Shown: one piece after another, positions 25,514-34,558 of the stretch
Layout: each line of letters starts with the position of its first letter
Numbering within the stretch: the stretch's first letter is position 1
NCBI RefSeq assembly: GCF_000020665.1
Contig: NC_011071.1
Location: forward strand, 2,408,501 to 2,472,500
DNA length: 64,000 nt
Direction of reading: 5' to 3'
DNA from: Stenotrophomonas maltophilia R551-3
GTDB taxonomy: Bacteria; Pseudomonadota; Gammaproteobacteria; Xanthomonadales; Xanthomonadaceae
Notes under the pieces: model-generated
Told to the model about the DNA's origin: nothing
The model's database searches: none
What the model saw: the letters and a program-made list of their open reading frames with translations, nothing else
Made by a program: the position numbers and the translations under genes

Positions 25514-26757
25514 CGGGACTCTCCTTCAGCAACGGATGTGGCCGCTTCCCAGCGCGCCAGGGCAATGGCATGGTCGGCACGCGCTTCAATCAGCGCGGCC
25601 TCGAACTCGCGCCAGCTGCGGCGCGCGTCCAGCAGGTCGGTCAGGCTGGCAGCACCACGCCGGTAGGCCAGCTCGATGCCCTGCACCGCCTTGCGTGCGG
25701 CGTCGGACTGCAGTCCTTCGTAGTCACTGCGGCGCTGTGCGGCGGACTGTGCGCTGGCCTGCAGCTGGTCCAGTTCGGCGCGTGCTTCGCGCTGCAGCAC
25801 CTGCAATTCCAGGGCGGCGCTGTCGCGGTCGGCCTCGGCACGCTGGATCGCGCCGCGCGCCCGCGACGGCCCACCCAGCGGAATGGTCAACGACACGCCC
25901 CAGGTGACACCGCTGATGTCGGTCGGCTCTCGTTCGGCCTCCATGCCCAACTGGATATCGCGGTGGCGCTCGCTGCGTGCCAGTGCGACGCCTGCATCAG
26001 CAGCCGCCAGGCGCGAGCGCGCGGCACGCAGATCGGCGCGCTGCTGCGGGTCGAATGCACGCGAGTCGGCCCTGCCAGCAGGGTCTGGCCAGGGATCATC
26101 TGCGCTGAGGTCACGGCTGTCGTCGCGGCCCAGCAGCAGGCCCAGCGCATGCCGCGCGTCACGCAGATCCAATGCTGCCTCGCGCGCCGCGTCTGCCACA
26201 GCCAGGTCGTCCACCGCCAGCCGCGCGCGATCCACCGGCGCCATCGCCCCTGTCGCAACCTGTTTGTCCGCCGCCGCCATCTGCTCGGCCGAACTCCGGC
26301 GGTTGGCGTCGGCAATCAGCGTCCGCTCCTGCGCGCCCTTCAGGCCGAAATAGGCTTCGTGCAACGCCACCTGTTGTCGGCGCCGGGTATCGAGCATCTC
26401 AAGCCCCGCCACTTCCAGCAGCGCGTCCGCCTGGCGGATGCGCAATGCACGCTTGCCGCCACGTTCCAAGGTCCAGCCCAGGCCCACGGTGCTGTCCACC
26501 CGCTTGTCCTGCCAGCGCCCCGGGCCGATGCCATGCTTGGGGCTGATCTTGCTGGTACCGAGCGACAGCTCGGTGGCCGGGCGCAATGCCGCCGTCTGCG
26601 CATCGCCCTGCACACCGCGCAGCTCCAGTGCCGCCGCGCGCAGGTCCGGGTTGTGTGCTTCCATTGCACGCTGCGCTTCTGCAAGGGACAGCGCCGAAGC
26701 CGCAGGCGCGCACAATAGAGCGGCCAGCACCGCCGCAAGACGAGGGGAGAAATTCAT
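25510..26757 (-). CDS. czcC: CzcC-type outer-membrane efflux channel
   Basis: A 415-residue TolC-family protein (two OEP repeats). Signal peptide ~1-22 (LAAVLAALLCAPAASA), followed by the typical LSLAEAQRAMEAHNPDLRAAALE. The open frame continues upstream to 27186, but ATG 26757 (MNFSPRLAAV) starts the signal peptide and is preferred. It is the first gene of czcCBA. The promoter must lie in the 62-bp gap to the divergent response-regulator gene, where four 11-bp-spaced repeats sit. Confidence 0.9.
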   Translation of the reverse strand: MNFSPRLAAVLAALLCAPAASALSLAEAQRAMEAHNPDLRAAALELRGVQGDAQTAALRPATELSLGTSKISPKHGIGPGRWQDKRVDSTVGLGWTLERGGKRALRIRQADALLEVAGLEMLDTRRRQQVALHEAYFGLKGAQERTLIADANRRSSAEQMAAADKQVATGAMAPVDRARLAVDDLAVADAAREAALDLRDARHALGLLLGRDDSRDLSADDPWPDPAGRADSRAFDPQQRADLRAARSRLAAADAGVALARSERHRDIQLGMEAEREPTDISGVTWGVSLTIPLGGPSRARGAIQRAEADRDSAALELQVLQREARAELDQLQASAQSAAQRRSDYEGLQSDAARKAVQGIELAYRRGAASLTDLLDARRSWREFEAALIEARADHAIALARWEAATSVAEGESR

Positions 26758-26780
26758 GCACGTCACGGTAAGGTGACGGA

Positions 26781-26818
26781 CTTGCGCCAAACTTGCCCCA
26801 ACCTTGCACGAAGCTTGC
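26781..26818. promoter_or_regulatory. Four CTTGC direct repeats at 11-bp spacing, response-regulator binding array
   Basis: CTTGC occurs at 26781, 26792, 26803 and 26814, exactly 11 bp apart, with similar flanks (ACTTGCGCCAA, ACTTGCCCCAA). OmpR/PmrA-type regulators bind such direct repeats at one-helix-turn spacing. The array lies between divergent czcC and the regulator gene and runs to 2 bp from the regulator ATG. Confidence 0.75.
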
Positions 26819-26819
26819 A

Positions 26820-27494
26820 ATGCGAATCCTGCTGATCGAAGACGATGCCGCCCTGGCCGATGGACTGATCCGCGCCCTGCAGGGTGCCGGCCATCTGTGC
26901 GACCACCTCTCGCGCGGACTGCACGCGCCTGCGGCGCTGGCCAGTGCTCCGTATGACGTGATGGTGCTCGACCTTTCATTGCCGGACGTGGATGGCCTCG
27001 ACCTGCTGTCGCGCCTGCGCAACGATGGCGCCACCTTGCCGGTACTGATCCTGACCGCACGCGATGGCGTGGAGGACCGCATCCTCGGCCTCGACCGCGG
27101 CGGCGATGACTATCTGGCAAAACCATTCGCGCTGGGCGAGCTGGAAGCGCGCCTGCGTGCGTTGTCGCGCCGCCGCAGTGACGCACCGGCGCAGAAGCGA
27201 TTGGGCCGGCTGTGCTTCGACAGCATCCGCAACGAAGTGCAGGTGGACGGCCAGCGTATCGAGCTGACCGCGCGCGAGCTGTCGCTGGTCGAAGCGTTGA
27301 TGCAGCACCCCGGCCGCACCGTGACCAAGCAGCGCCTGTTCGATGCGCTTTACAGCTGGGACCACGAGGCCAACCTGTCGGTGATCGAGGTGCACGTCAG
27401 CCGCCTGCGCCGCAAGCTGGAGCAGGCCCACGCCGGCGTCGGCATCCGCATGCTGCGTGGCCTCGGCTACCGGCTGGAGGTCGTGGGTGACTGA
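26820..27494 (+). CDS. OmpR-family response regulator (QseB/PmrA-like)
   Basis: A 224-residue regulator: receiver with Asp51 (VMVLDLSLPDVDG) and LAKPF Lys, winged helix ~125-218 (NLSVIEVHVSRLRRKLEQA). ATG 26820 (MRILLIEDDAAL) is the only start that fits the receiver; it is preceded directly by the CTTGC repeat array rather than a clear ribosome site. It is divergent from czcCBA and overlaps the kinase gene by 8 bp. Likely role: metal-induced activation of czcCBA and its own operon. Confidence 0.92.
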   Translation: MRILLIEDDAALADGLIRALQGAGHLCDHLSRGLHAPAALASAPYDVMVLDLSLPDVDGLDLLSRLRNDGATLPVLILTARDGVEDRILGLDRGGDDYLAKPFALGELEARLRALSRRRSDAPAQKRLGRLCFDSIRNEVQVDGQRIELTARELSLVEALMQHPGRTVTKQRLFDALYSWDHEANLSVIEVHVSRLRRKLEQAHAGVGIRMLRGLGYRLEVVGD

Positions 27495-28860
27495 GCGCGT
27501 GCACAGCCTGCGTGGCCTGCTGCTGCGGCGCCTGTGGCTGCCGCTGCTGGTGCTGCTGCTGTGCAGTGCGGTGGGTTCATTCGCGTTGGCGCGCTTCTAT
27601 GCCGGCCAGGTCTACGACCGCTGGCTGCTGGATTCGGCGATGTCGTTGTCCGAACTGGTGACGGTGCAGGACGGCCGCGCATCCATCGAAATCACCCCGT
27701 CGGTATCGCGCATGTTCACCTGGGACACCGCCGACGAAGTGCATGGCGAGGTGGTCGATGCGGATGGCGGGCGCCTGTATGGCGACCTGCCCGAGGCACT
27801 ACCTCGCCCCATGGCCGCCGCTGGGAATGACGACGCGGTGTACTACGACGCGCGGCTACGCGGGCAGGCCGTGCGCATGGTTGAAGTTGTGGTCAGCGCC
27901 GGGCCGGGCCATGACATCCGGCTGCGCGTGGCCGAGACGCTGCGCAAGCGCCACCGGTTGGAACGCAAGCTGCTGCTGACCAGCGTGCCGTTCCAGGCCG
28001 CGATCCTGGCACTGGCGGCGTGGCTGGCCTGGTCCGGCACCGGCGCCGCCGCACGCCACGCCAACCTGGTCGCGAGGAAGCTGGCCAGCCCGCGGCCGGA
28101 TCCGTTGGCACCGCTGGATCCAGCGCAGGAAGCCCCGCGTGAACTGTGGCCGGCGGTGGAGGCGTACAACGCGCTGCTGCAGCGCCTGGACGCGATGCAG
28201 GATGCGCAGCGGCGCTTCGTCAGCAACGCTGCACATCAGCTGCGCACACCGTTGGCGGCCATGCAGGTGGAGCTGGAGAGTTCATTGCGCCAGCATGATC
28301 CGCAGGCCCAGCAGCTGGCGTTGTCCGGCACGCTGGCCGGGTTGGCCCGCTTGCAGCATCTGGTCAACCAGCTGCTGATGCTCAGCCGATCCGAAGATCC
28401 GCATGGCAGTGCACTGCCGCTGCAGCCAGTGGACCTGGCCGCGTTGGCGCGCGCCGTAGTGGAGCGCTACGCCGACCGAGCGCTCGCGGCAGGCGTGGAC
28501 CTGGGTTATGACGGGCCCGACGACGGCATGCAGGTACAGGGCGATCCGCAGCTGCTGCGCGAGGCACTGGGCAACCTTCTGGACAACGCGCTGCGCTACG
28601 GTGCCTCGCGTGGCGTTATCACCCTCGGCGTTGGGCAGGAGGCCGAAGGCGTGCTGGTGTGGGTGGACGATAACGGCGCCGGCATCGCCGAAGCCGAGCG
28701 CGCACGCGTCACGGAACGCTTCTACCGGGCCAGCACGGAAGGCGACGGCTGCGGGCTGGGGCTGGCGATCGTGGCCGAGATCGCGCAGCGGCATGATGCG
28801 GCGCTGGTGATCGATACCGCCCCGATCGGTGGCGCTCGGGTGGGATTGTGGTTTCGCTGA
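27487..28860 (+). CDS. Sensor histidine kinase with 2CSK_N domain
   Basis: A 457-residue kinase. GTG 27487 overlaps the regulator gene by 8 bp; another GTG at 27499 is possible. TM1 ~14-36, a periplasmic 2CSK_N-type domain ~37-155 (YDRWLLDSAMSLSELV, TWDTADEVHGEVVD), TM2 ~160-182, HisKA with His250 (SNAAHQLRTPLAAM), and HATPase with the N box and GLGLAIVAEIA. QseC/TctE-like kinases of this form pair with QseB-like regulators. Its place beside czcCBA suggests metal sensing. Confidence 0.92.
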   Translation: MTERVHSLRGLLLRRLWLPLLVLLLCSAVGSFALARFYAGQVYDRWLLDSAMSLSELVTVQDGRASIEITPSVSRMFTWDTADEVHGEVVDADGGRLYGDLPEALPRPMAAAGNDDAVYYDARLRGQAVRMVEVVVSAGPGHDIRLRVAETLRKRHRLERKLLLTSVPFQAAILALAAWLAWSGTGAAARHANLVARKLASPRPDPLAPLDPAQEAPRELWPAVEAYNALLQRLDAMQDAQRRFVSNAAHQLRTPLAAMQVELESSLRQHDPQAQQLALSGTLAGLARLQHLVNQLLMLSRSEDPHGSALPLQPVDLAALARAVVERYADRALAAGVDLGYDGPDDGMQVQGDPQLLREALGNLLDNALRYGASRGVITLGVGQEAEGVLVWVDDNGAGIAEAERARVTERFYRASTEGDGCGLGLAIVAEIAQRHDAALVIDTAPIGGARVGLWFR

Positions 28861-28879
28861 CCTTTGTCGAATTGCCCTT

Positions 28880-28989
28880 GTAGAGCCGAGCCCATGCTCG
28901 GCTGCTCCTGGCACGATGCCTGAGCCGAGCATGGGCTCGGCTCTACAGTTCCACGCATCGGAATCACGCCGGGCATGGCCCGGCGCTAC
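28880..28989. repeat. SMAG pair plus single SMAG copy
   Basis: A GTAG...CTAC pair with AGCCGAGC/GCTCGGCT arms occupies 28880-28946, and a CGCCGGGCATGGCCCGGCG hairpin ending in CTAC occupies 28967-28989. They lie between the convergent kinase and mannosidase genes. Confidence 0.85.
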
Positions 28990-28991
28990 CG

Positions 28992-31346
28992 TTACAGCGT
29001 GCTCATCGAGTACGGCGCCTGCGCGCCCTGCCCCGGCCAGTCCCTGTTCGGCTCGGCCTGCATGCTGAAGCGCAGTTCGCCACCTGCCAGGATCTCGTCG
29101 TGGCGCAGGAAGGTGCGCTGCAATGGCTTGCCGTTGAGGCTCACATTGCCCACATAGGTGTGCTTGTCATCCAGCCCATCGGCCACGATGGTGAACGTCT
29201 TGCCGTTCGGCAGGCGCATTGCGGTCTTCGGCAGGAACGGGCGACCCAGGATGTACTCGCCCGAGCCCGGGGCCACCGGATAGAAGCCCAAGGCGGTGAA
29301 CACGTACCAGGCCGACATCTGGCCGACGTCATCATTGCCGGCCAGGCCATCGGGGCGGTCGGCGTACTGGGTGTCCATGATCTGCTTCAGGCGCGCCTGG
29401 GTGCGCCACGGCTGGCCGGCGTACGAGTACAGGTAGGCCACATGGTGGCTGGGTTCGTTGCCATGTGCATACCAGCCGATCAGCCCGGTGATGTCTTCCA
29501 TGTGCTCGAAGATGGACGGATCGACCTTGGCGTTGAACACCTCGTCCAGGCGCGCGAGCAGCTTGTCACTGCCACCGTGCGCTGCCGCCAGACCGGCCAC
29601 ATCCTGCGGCACGTACCAGGAGTACTGCCAGGCATTGCCCTCGGTGTAGTCGGTGCCGTATCCACTGGCGCTGGGGTCGAATGGCGTGCGGAAGCTGCCA
29701 TCGCGCTTGCGTGCGCGCATGAAGCCGGTGTCTTTGTCGAAGGCGTTGCGCCAGTTGCCGGCGCGCTTGTCGAAGGTGGCCGCAACATCGGTCTTGCCCA
29801 TCGCCTGTGCCATGCGAGCAATGGTCCAGTCATCGAAGGCATATTCCAGCGTCTTGCTGGCCGCCTCACCTTCCTCGTCGATCGGCACGTAGCCCAGCTC
29901 GCGATACTGCGCGATGCCATCGTACGGGCCGTAGTTGGCGGTCTCGACCATTGCCTTCAGCGCCTTGTCGGCGTCGAAGCCGCGGATACCTTTCACGTAG
30001 GCGTCGGCGATCACCGGCACGGCGTGGTAGCCGATCATGCACCAGTCTTCCAGGCCATGGAATGACCACACCGGCAGCATGCCGTAGGGGCTGTGCTCAT
30101 GGTGGGCCAGCATGGAATTGACGAAGTCGCTGTTGCGCTTCTCCGGCTGCACCAGGGTCAGCAACGGATGCAGCGCGCGATAGGTATCCCACAGCGAGAA
30201 CGTGGAGTAGTTGGTATAACCCTTGGCCTGGTGCACGGCGTTGTCCGAGCCGCGGTACTGGCCATCGGCATCCATGAACAGCGTCGGCCCCAGCAGGGTG
30301 TGGTACAGCGCGGTATAGGCACTGCGCCGGGCGTGCTCGGGGGCGTCGATATCCAGCACCGACAGCGCCTGCGTCCATTCCTGCTTGGCCTGCGCGCGAA
30401 CGCGGTCGAAATCGAAGCCGGCCACTTCCGCGTCGAGGTTGGCAATGGCACCGGCTTCGCTGACCGGCGAGATCGCGACCTTGACCACCAGCGGTGCGTC
30501 CAGCTTGCCGAAGGCGAAGGTGCCGACCAACTGGCGCCCTTCGATCTGCGCACGCTGCGCCGGATCCTTCTCGCCCGGCGGCGGGAAGCCCTTGTAGACA
30601 ATGTCCTGCTCGGTGTTGTGCAGCTCATGCCCGGAAAGCGGCCGCGAGAAACGCATCGCGAAATACAGCTGGCGGCCCGGCGCCCAGCCACGGGTTTCGC
30701 GGAAGCCGGTCACCGTGCCGTCGGCGCGCACCCGTACCCGCGACCACAGCACCTTGCCCGGGTAGTCGTACATGCTGGTGCGCATGTCCAGCAGCACCTT
30801 GGCGTCGGTGCCCTTGGGGAACGTATAGCGGTGCACGCCCACGCGCGCACTGGTGGTCAGTTCGGCGCGCACCTTGTAGTCATCCAGGGTGACCGCGTAG
30901 TAGCCCGGCTCGGCCTTCTCGTCAGCGTGCCGGAAGCGCGATGCATAGCCGCTGCGCGGCTTTTCCGGATCACCGCGCTCCAGGCCGGGAGTGCCGGTGA
31001 ACGGCATCAGCAGGATGTCGCCGAGGTCCGAATGACCGGTGCCGGAAAAATGCGTATGCGAGAAGCCGACGATGCTGCTGTCGTCGTAACGGTAGCCGGC
31101 CGCCCAGCCATAGGCCTTCTCGCGCGGCTGGATGCGTGTGTCCGGGCTGAGCTGGACCATGCCGAACGGCACCGTGGCACCGGGGTAGGTGTGGCCTTCA
31201 CCTCCAGTACCAATGAACGGGTCGACCGAGGCGTAGGCCTTGTCGGCGGCGGTTTTGGCGGGAGCGGCCGACGCCAGGCCGGAGGCGAGCATCGCCGTGG
31301 CGGCGACGGCGATCAGGAGACGACGGTCCAGCGTGGGCATCGGCAT
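28992..31346 (-). CDS. GH92 family alpha-1,2-mannosidase, exported
   Basis: About 784 residues. Signal peptide (LLIAVAATAMLASGLASA), then YASVDPFIGTGGEGHTYPGATVPFGM, the standard GH92 opening. The GNDDVGQMSAWYVFTALGFYPVAPG block near the C-terminus is the family's calcium/catalytic signature. GH92 enzymes remove alpha-linked mannose from N-glycans in the periplasm or outside, with Ca2+. The start is ATG 31346, or 31340 two codons later; neither has a strong ribosome site. It stands alone and may serve host- or fungal-glycan use. Confidence 0.92.
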   Translation of the reverse strand: MPMPTLDRRLLIAVAATAMLASGLASAAPAKTAADKAYASVDPFIGTGGEGHTYPGATVPFGMVQLSPDTRIQPREKAYGWAAGYRYDDSSIVGFSHTHFSGTGHSDLGDILLMPFTGTPGLERGDPEKPRSGYASRFRHADEKAEPGYYAVTLDDYKVRAELTTSARVGVHRYTFPKGTDAKVLLDMRTSMYDYPGKVLWSRVRVRADGTVTGFRETRGWAPGRQLYFAMRFSRPLSGHELHNTEQDIVYKGFPPPGEKDPAQRAQIEGRQLVGTFAFGKLDAPLVVKVAISPVSEAGAIANLDAEVAGFDFDRVRAQAKQEWTQALSVLDIDAPEHARRSAYTALYHTLLGPTLFMDADGQYRGSDNAVHQAKGYTNYSTFSLWDTYRALHPLLTLVQPEKRNSDFVNSMLAHHEHSPYGMLPVWSFHGLEDWCMIGYHAVPVIADAYVKGIRGFDADKALKAMVETANYGPYDGIAQYRELGYVPIDEEGEAASKTLEYAFDDWTIARMAQAMGKTDVAATFDKRAGNWRNAFDKDTGFMRARKRDGSFRTPFDPSASGYGTDYTEGNAWQYSWYVPQDVAGLAAAHGGSDKLLARLDEVFNAKVDPSIFEHMEDITGLIGWYAHGNEPSHHVAYLYSYAGQPWRTQARLKQIMDTQYADRPDGLAGNDDVGQMSAWYVFTALGFYPVAPGSGEYILGRPFLPKTAMRLPNGKTFTIVADGLDDKHTYVGNVSLNGKPLQRTFLRHDEILAGGELRFSMQAEPNRDWPGQGAQAPYSMSTL

Positions 31347-31442
31347 TTGGATCGATTCAGGTGGTTGCCGGATGCTAGCACCGGGCCTGCCACACCGCAT
31401 GCTGCAGTGCGACTGCCCGGTGCCCCGCGCCCGGTTCAATCG

Positions 31443-31766
31443 TCAACCGGGAAGTGCGCTCTGCAACGACATGAGATCCGCGCTGTTCAGCGGCCTTACC
31501 ACCCGCGCGATCTCTTCGCCATTGCGCAGCAGCACCACCGTCGGCCACAGCTTCACCTTGAACGCGCGGCCCAATGGCTTGCCCTTGCCATCTTCGATCT
31601 TCCGGTGCGGAAGATCGTTCGCCTCGACGAAAGCTCGCAACGCCGGCTGTGCGGCCTGGCAATGACCGCACCAGGCCGTCCCGAATTCCAGCAGCTGCCA
31701 GCCCGCCTGCGCCTCCACCTCCGCAGAGGTGGGCTCGGTCAGCAGGTGATCACGCATGAACGACAT
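31443..31766 (-). CDS. Thioredoxin-family protein
   Basis: A 107-residue thioredoxin-fold protein with active site Trp32-Cys33-Gly-His-Cys36 (TAWCGHCQAAQ) and the cis-Pro of LWPTVVLL. The WCGHC variant is more oxidising than WCGPC. No signal peptide, so it is cytoplasmic. It starts 5 bp after the stop of the host-attachment family gene, so the two are co-transcribed and may act together in stress protection. Confidence 0.92.
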   Translation of the reverse strand: MSFMRDHLLTEPTSAEVEAQAGWQLLEFGTAWCGHCQAAQPALRAFVEANDLPHRKIEDGKGKPLGRAFKVKLWPTVVLLRNGEEIARVVRPLNSADLMSLQSALPG

Positions 31767-31771
31767 GAGCG

Positions 31772-32188
31772 CTATGCCGCCAGTGCCTTCTGGATGTCTT
31801 CCAGCGGCGCATTGGTCAGATCCTTGGCGATATCGCCCAGCAATCGCGCCTGGACCTCCTTGTGCAGCAGCGGGCGGATGCGGCCCAGCGTGGTCGGGTC
31901 GGCGATCAACACCAGGTGCGCATAGCGGTTCTTCAACGCATCTTCGTTGAGCTGTTCGGCCACCTGCTTGGCAAACGTCGCTTCATTGAGCTGCGAGATC
32001 GACATGTCCTTGGGCACAGCACGGGCCGGGCCCTGCCCTGACACGCCCTGCTCGCTGATGTCCTGCAGGCGCAGCTCGCCTTCCTGCTTCAACGCAACCT
32101 GGTGCGCGCTACCCACGTTGGTGAACACCCGTGCCGAACCACCATCGGCCACCACGATCAATGTTCCTTCGGGAATCGTACGCGCCAT
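31772..32188 (-). CDS. Host-attachment family protein (AtsE/baeRF-like fold)
   Basis: A 138-residue protein of the family annotated as 'required for attachment to host cells'. It shows the typical IVVADGGSARVFTN opening and the LVLIADPTTLGRIRPLLHKEVQARLLGDIAKDLTN end. The fold is related to release-factor-like domains, so the attachment name may mislead. ATG 32188 is chosen over 32200 because GGAGG lies 6 bp before it. It is followed 5 bp later by the thioredoxin gene. Confidence 0.85.
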   Translation of the reverse strand: MARTIPEGTLIVVADGGSARVFTNVGSAHQVALKQEGELRLQDISEQGVSGQGPARAVPKDMSISQLNEATFAKQVAEQLNEDALKNRYAHLVLIADPTTLGRIRPLLHKEVQARLLGDIAKDLTNAPLEDIQKALAA

Positions 32189-32350
32189 TGCACCCTCCAT
32201 CAGTCAGAAAAAATTGCTGTGTGCTCCACCCTATGCACATCGATGTCACCGGCGCGCGTACAGGACGTGATCCGGTCATCGCAATCTGCAATCCTCCCTA
32301 AATTTGTCCAGCGGCCTGCCGCTTGACCTCCATCATCGCGAGGAACCACT

Positions 32351-32577
32351 GTGCACGCTGGCTCACTGTTCCACGTCAACTTCGCCACCAGCCTGGCCAT
32401 CCTGGCTGCGCAGGGTGCATCCATCAGTTCCTGCAGGGCCAACCGCTGTTCTCACTCGCCATCATGTTCTCCGTGTTGACCGTGGTCGGTGCCGCACTGG
32501 TTACGCGACGGCTGGCGTTGCCGGGTGCGGTGGCGGTGGTCTGCACCGTGCTTGGATTGATGGCAAAGTCGGCCTGA
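32351..32577 (+). pseudogene. Frameshifted small membrane protein
   Basis: GAGGAA lies 6 bp before GTG 32351, which opens MHAGSLFHVNFATSLAILAAQGASIS-like coding (first residue GTG) but ends at TGA 32477. The +1-shifted frame then continues with a clearly hydrophobic run, FLQGQPLFSLAIMFSVLTVV, to TGA 32577. Adding one base in the GTTCC at about 32427 would join the halves into one ~75-residue protein with two membrane helices. So it is a 1-bp deletion, a sequencing error or programmed frameshifting. Family unknown. Confidence 0.55.
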
Positions 32578-32662
32578 GTCATCTGAACAGGCGACGTGGA
32601 ACACAGCGTGCAGATCAGCCCGCTTCGCTGCACGCTCACGTCGATGCCGTTATCATGAACGG

Positions 32663-32791
32663 ATGATCGACACGACCCACTACGTGACGGGCGCACCTGT
32701 TACGTGGAAAGCACTGCCGACCGGCGCTTCGCTTGCCACGATTGCTCCCGCCCTGCATTTCCATCGCCTCGCGCTGGATCCCGGCGGCTGA
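32663..32791 (+). CDS. Small open reading frame of uncertain status
   Basis: A 42-codon frame (MIDTTHYVTGAP...) in the long gap before the ProP-like gene. It has no clear ribosome site and no recognised family. It could be a leader peptide, a remnant, or chance. Confidence 0.2.
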   Translation: MIDTTHYVTGAPVTWKALPTGASLATIAPALHFHRLALDPGG

Positions 32792-33051
32792 CGCCCGCAG
32801 GCCCCCTGCCTGCATCCCCCACGCTGCTGTGACACCCGGCCGCTGACTGCGCTGCCGATGTGATCCCGTTGCTGCGTTTCCGCCCCTGCGGCGGTGCTTT
32901 GCCGTGCGCGTGGCGTTGTGCCTGCACACATTCCCCGGCCCCCACGCCGCGCTCCGATGCCCCTGCGCCACTTGCGCCTGCATCGCCGTTTCCGATTTCC
33001 GGGACACATCACATCGCCCATCCCCTATTCCATACCTACAAGGGAGCCCCC
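32792..33051. other. Long untranslated stretch before the ProP-like gene
   Basis: 260 bp without a convincing gene. It is C-rich on the plus strand. The end carries AAGGGAG 5 bp before the ATG at 33052. I see no palindrome or terminator strong enough to name. A structured 5' leader is possible. Confidence 0.3.
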
Positions 33052-34539
33052 ATGCAGGACACGCCTGATTCCCATGCCCATTTTGGCTGGTTCAAACGCC
33101 GCCGCCACCTCAAGGTCGATGAGATCACCGTCGTCGACAAGCCCATGCTCAAGCGTGCCGTCGGTGCCGCCGCACTCGGCAACGCGATGGAATGGTTCGA
33201 CTTCGGTGTCTACGGCTATCTGGCCGTCACCATCGGCCAGGTGTTCTTCCCGTCCAGCAACCCCACCGCACAGGTAATCGCCGCGTTCGCCACCTTCACC
33301 GTGGCGTTCCTGGTGCGCCCGCTGGGCGGCCTGGTGTTCGGCCCGCTCGGCGACCGCTACGGGCGCCAGAAAGTGCTGGCGTTCACCATGATCCTGATGG
33401 CGCTGGGCACGTTCTCGATCGGCCTGATTCCCTCCTATGAGCGCATCGGCATCTGGGCGCCGGTGCTGTTGCTGCTGGCGCGCGTGGTGCAGGGCTTTTC
33501 CACCGGTGGCGAATATGGCGGCGCGGCCACCTTCATCGCCGAGTATTCCACCGACCGCAACCGCGGGTTGATGGGCAGCTGGCTGGAGTTCGGCACGCTG
33601 GGCGGCTACATCGCCGGCGCCGGTACGGTCACCGCACTGCACATGCTGTTGAGCAACGCACAGATGCTGGACTGGGGCTGGCGCATTCCGTTCCTGGTGG
33701 CTGGCCCGCTGGGCCTGCTCGGCCTGTACATGCGCATGAAACTGGAAGAGACCCCGGCGTTCCGCGCCTTTGCCGAGGAAGCCGAGAAGCGCGAGCACGA
33801 GCGTCCGGGGCTGGGTGCACTGTTCCAGGTGCACGGCCGCCAGCTGCTGGTGTGCATGGGCCTGGTACTGGTGTTCAACGTCACCGACTACATGCTGCTG
33901 ACCTACATGCCCAGCTACCTCAGCGTGACCATGGGCTACGCAGAGAGCAAGGGCCTGCTGCTGATCATCATCGTGATGCTGGTGATGATGCCGCTGAACA
34001 TCGTCGGTGGATTGTTCAGTGACAAACTCGGCCGCCGGCCGATGATCATCGGCGCCTGCATCGCGCTGCTGGTGCTGGCCATTCCGTGCCTGCTGCTGGT
34101 CGGCAGCGGCAACGACTGGATGATCTTCCTCGGCCTGATGCTGCTGGGCCTGGCCTTGGTGTGCTTCACCAGCTCGATGCCGTCCACCCTGCCAGCGCTG
34201 TTCTACACACCGGTGCGCTACAGCGCGCTGTCGATCGCCTTCAACGTCTCGGTGTCGCTGTTCGGTGGCACCACGCCGCTGGTGACCGCGTGGCTGGTGG
34301 AACGAACCGGCGACCCGCTGGTGCCGGCCTACTACCTGATGGGCGCAGCGGTGATCGGCCTGATCACGATGCTGTTCGTGAAGGAAACCGCCGGCCTGCC
34401 GCTGCGCGGTTCACCGCCGGCGGTAGGCAGTGACAAGGAAGCCGCTGCGCTGCTGAAGAGCGATCTGCCAGTGACAGTGGACCCGAGCCTGCCGCCGTTG
34501 CCGGAAGCAAGTGAAGGTGAGGCGCCCAAGCCGGCCTGA
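33052..34539 (+). CDS. ProP-like MFS transporter (osmolyte/proton symporter)
   Basis: A 495-residue MFS protein of the metabolite:H+ symporter family: LGNAMEWFDFGVYGYLA at helix 1, GDRYGRQKVL (motif A) after helix 2, and FSTGGEYGGAATFIAEYSTDRNRG between helices 4 and 5, all as in ProP. ATG 33052 has AAGGGAG upstream. E. coli ProP has a C-terminal coiled coil for osmosensing; here the tail (~455-495) is Pro/Glu-rich and not a coiled coil, so osmosensing may differ. Likely substrates are glycine betaine or proline. Confidence 0.85.
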   Translation: MQDTPDSHAHFGWFKRRRHLKVDEITVVDKPMLKRAVGAAALGNAMEWFDFGVYGYLAVTIGQVFFPSSNPTAQVIAAFATFTVAFLVRPLGGLVFGPLGDRYGRQKVLAFTMILMALGTFSIGLIPSYERIGIWAPVLLLLARVVQGFSTGGEYGGAATFIAEYSTDRNRGLMGSWLEFGTLGGYIAGAGTVTALHMLLSNAQMLDWGWRIPFLVAGPLGLLGLYMRMKLEETPAFRAFAEEAEKREHERPGLGALFQVHGRQLLVCMGLVLVFNVTDYMLLTYMPSYLSVTMGYAESKGLLLIIIVMLVMMPLNIVGGLFSDKLGRRPMIIGACIALLVLAIPCLLLVGSGNDWMIFLGLMLLGLALVCFTSSMPSTLPALFYTPVRYSALSIAFNVSVSLFGGTTPLVTAWLVERTGDPLVPAYYLMGAAVIGLITMLFVKETAGLPLRGSPPAVGSDKEAAALLKSDLPVTVDPSLPPLPEASEGEAPKPA

Positions 34540-34558
34540 TACCACGCCGGCACCGATG

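Noticed and set aside
25510-27186. 558-codon version of CzcC
   Set aside because: The first 143 codons overlap the divergent response-regulator gene; the signal peptide starts at 26757.
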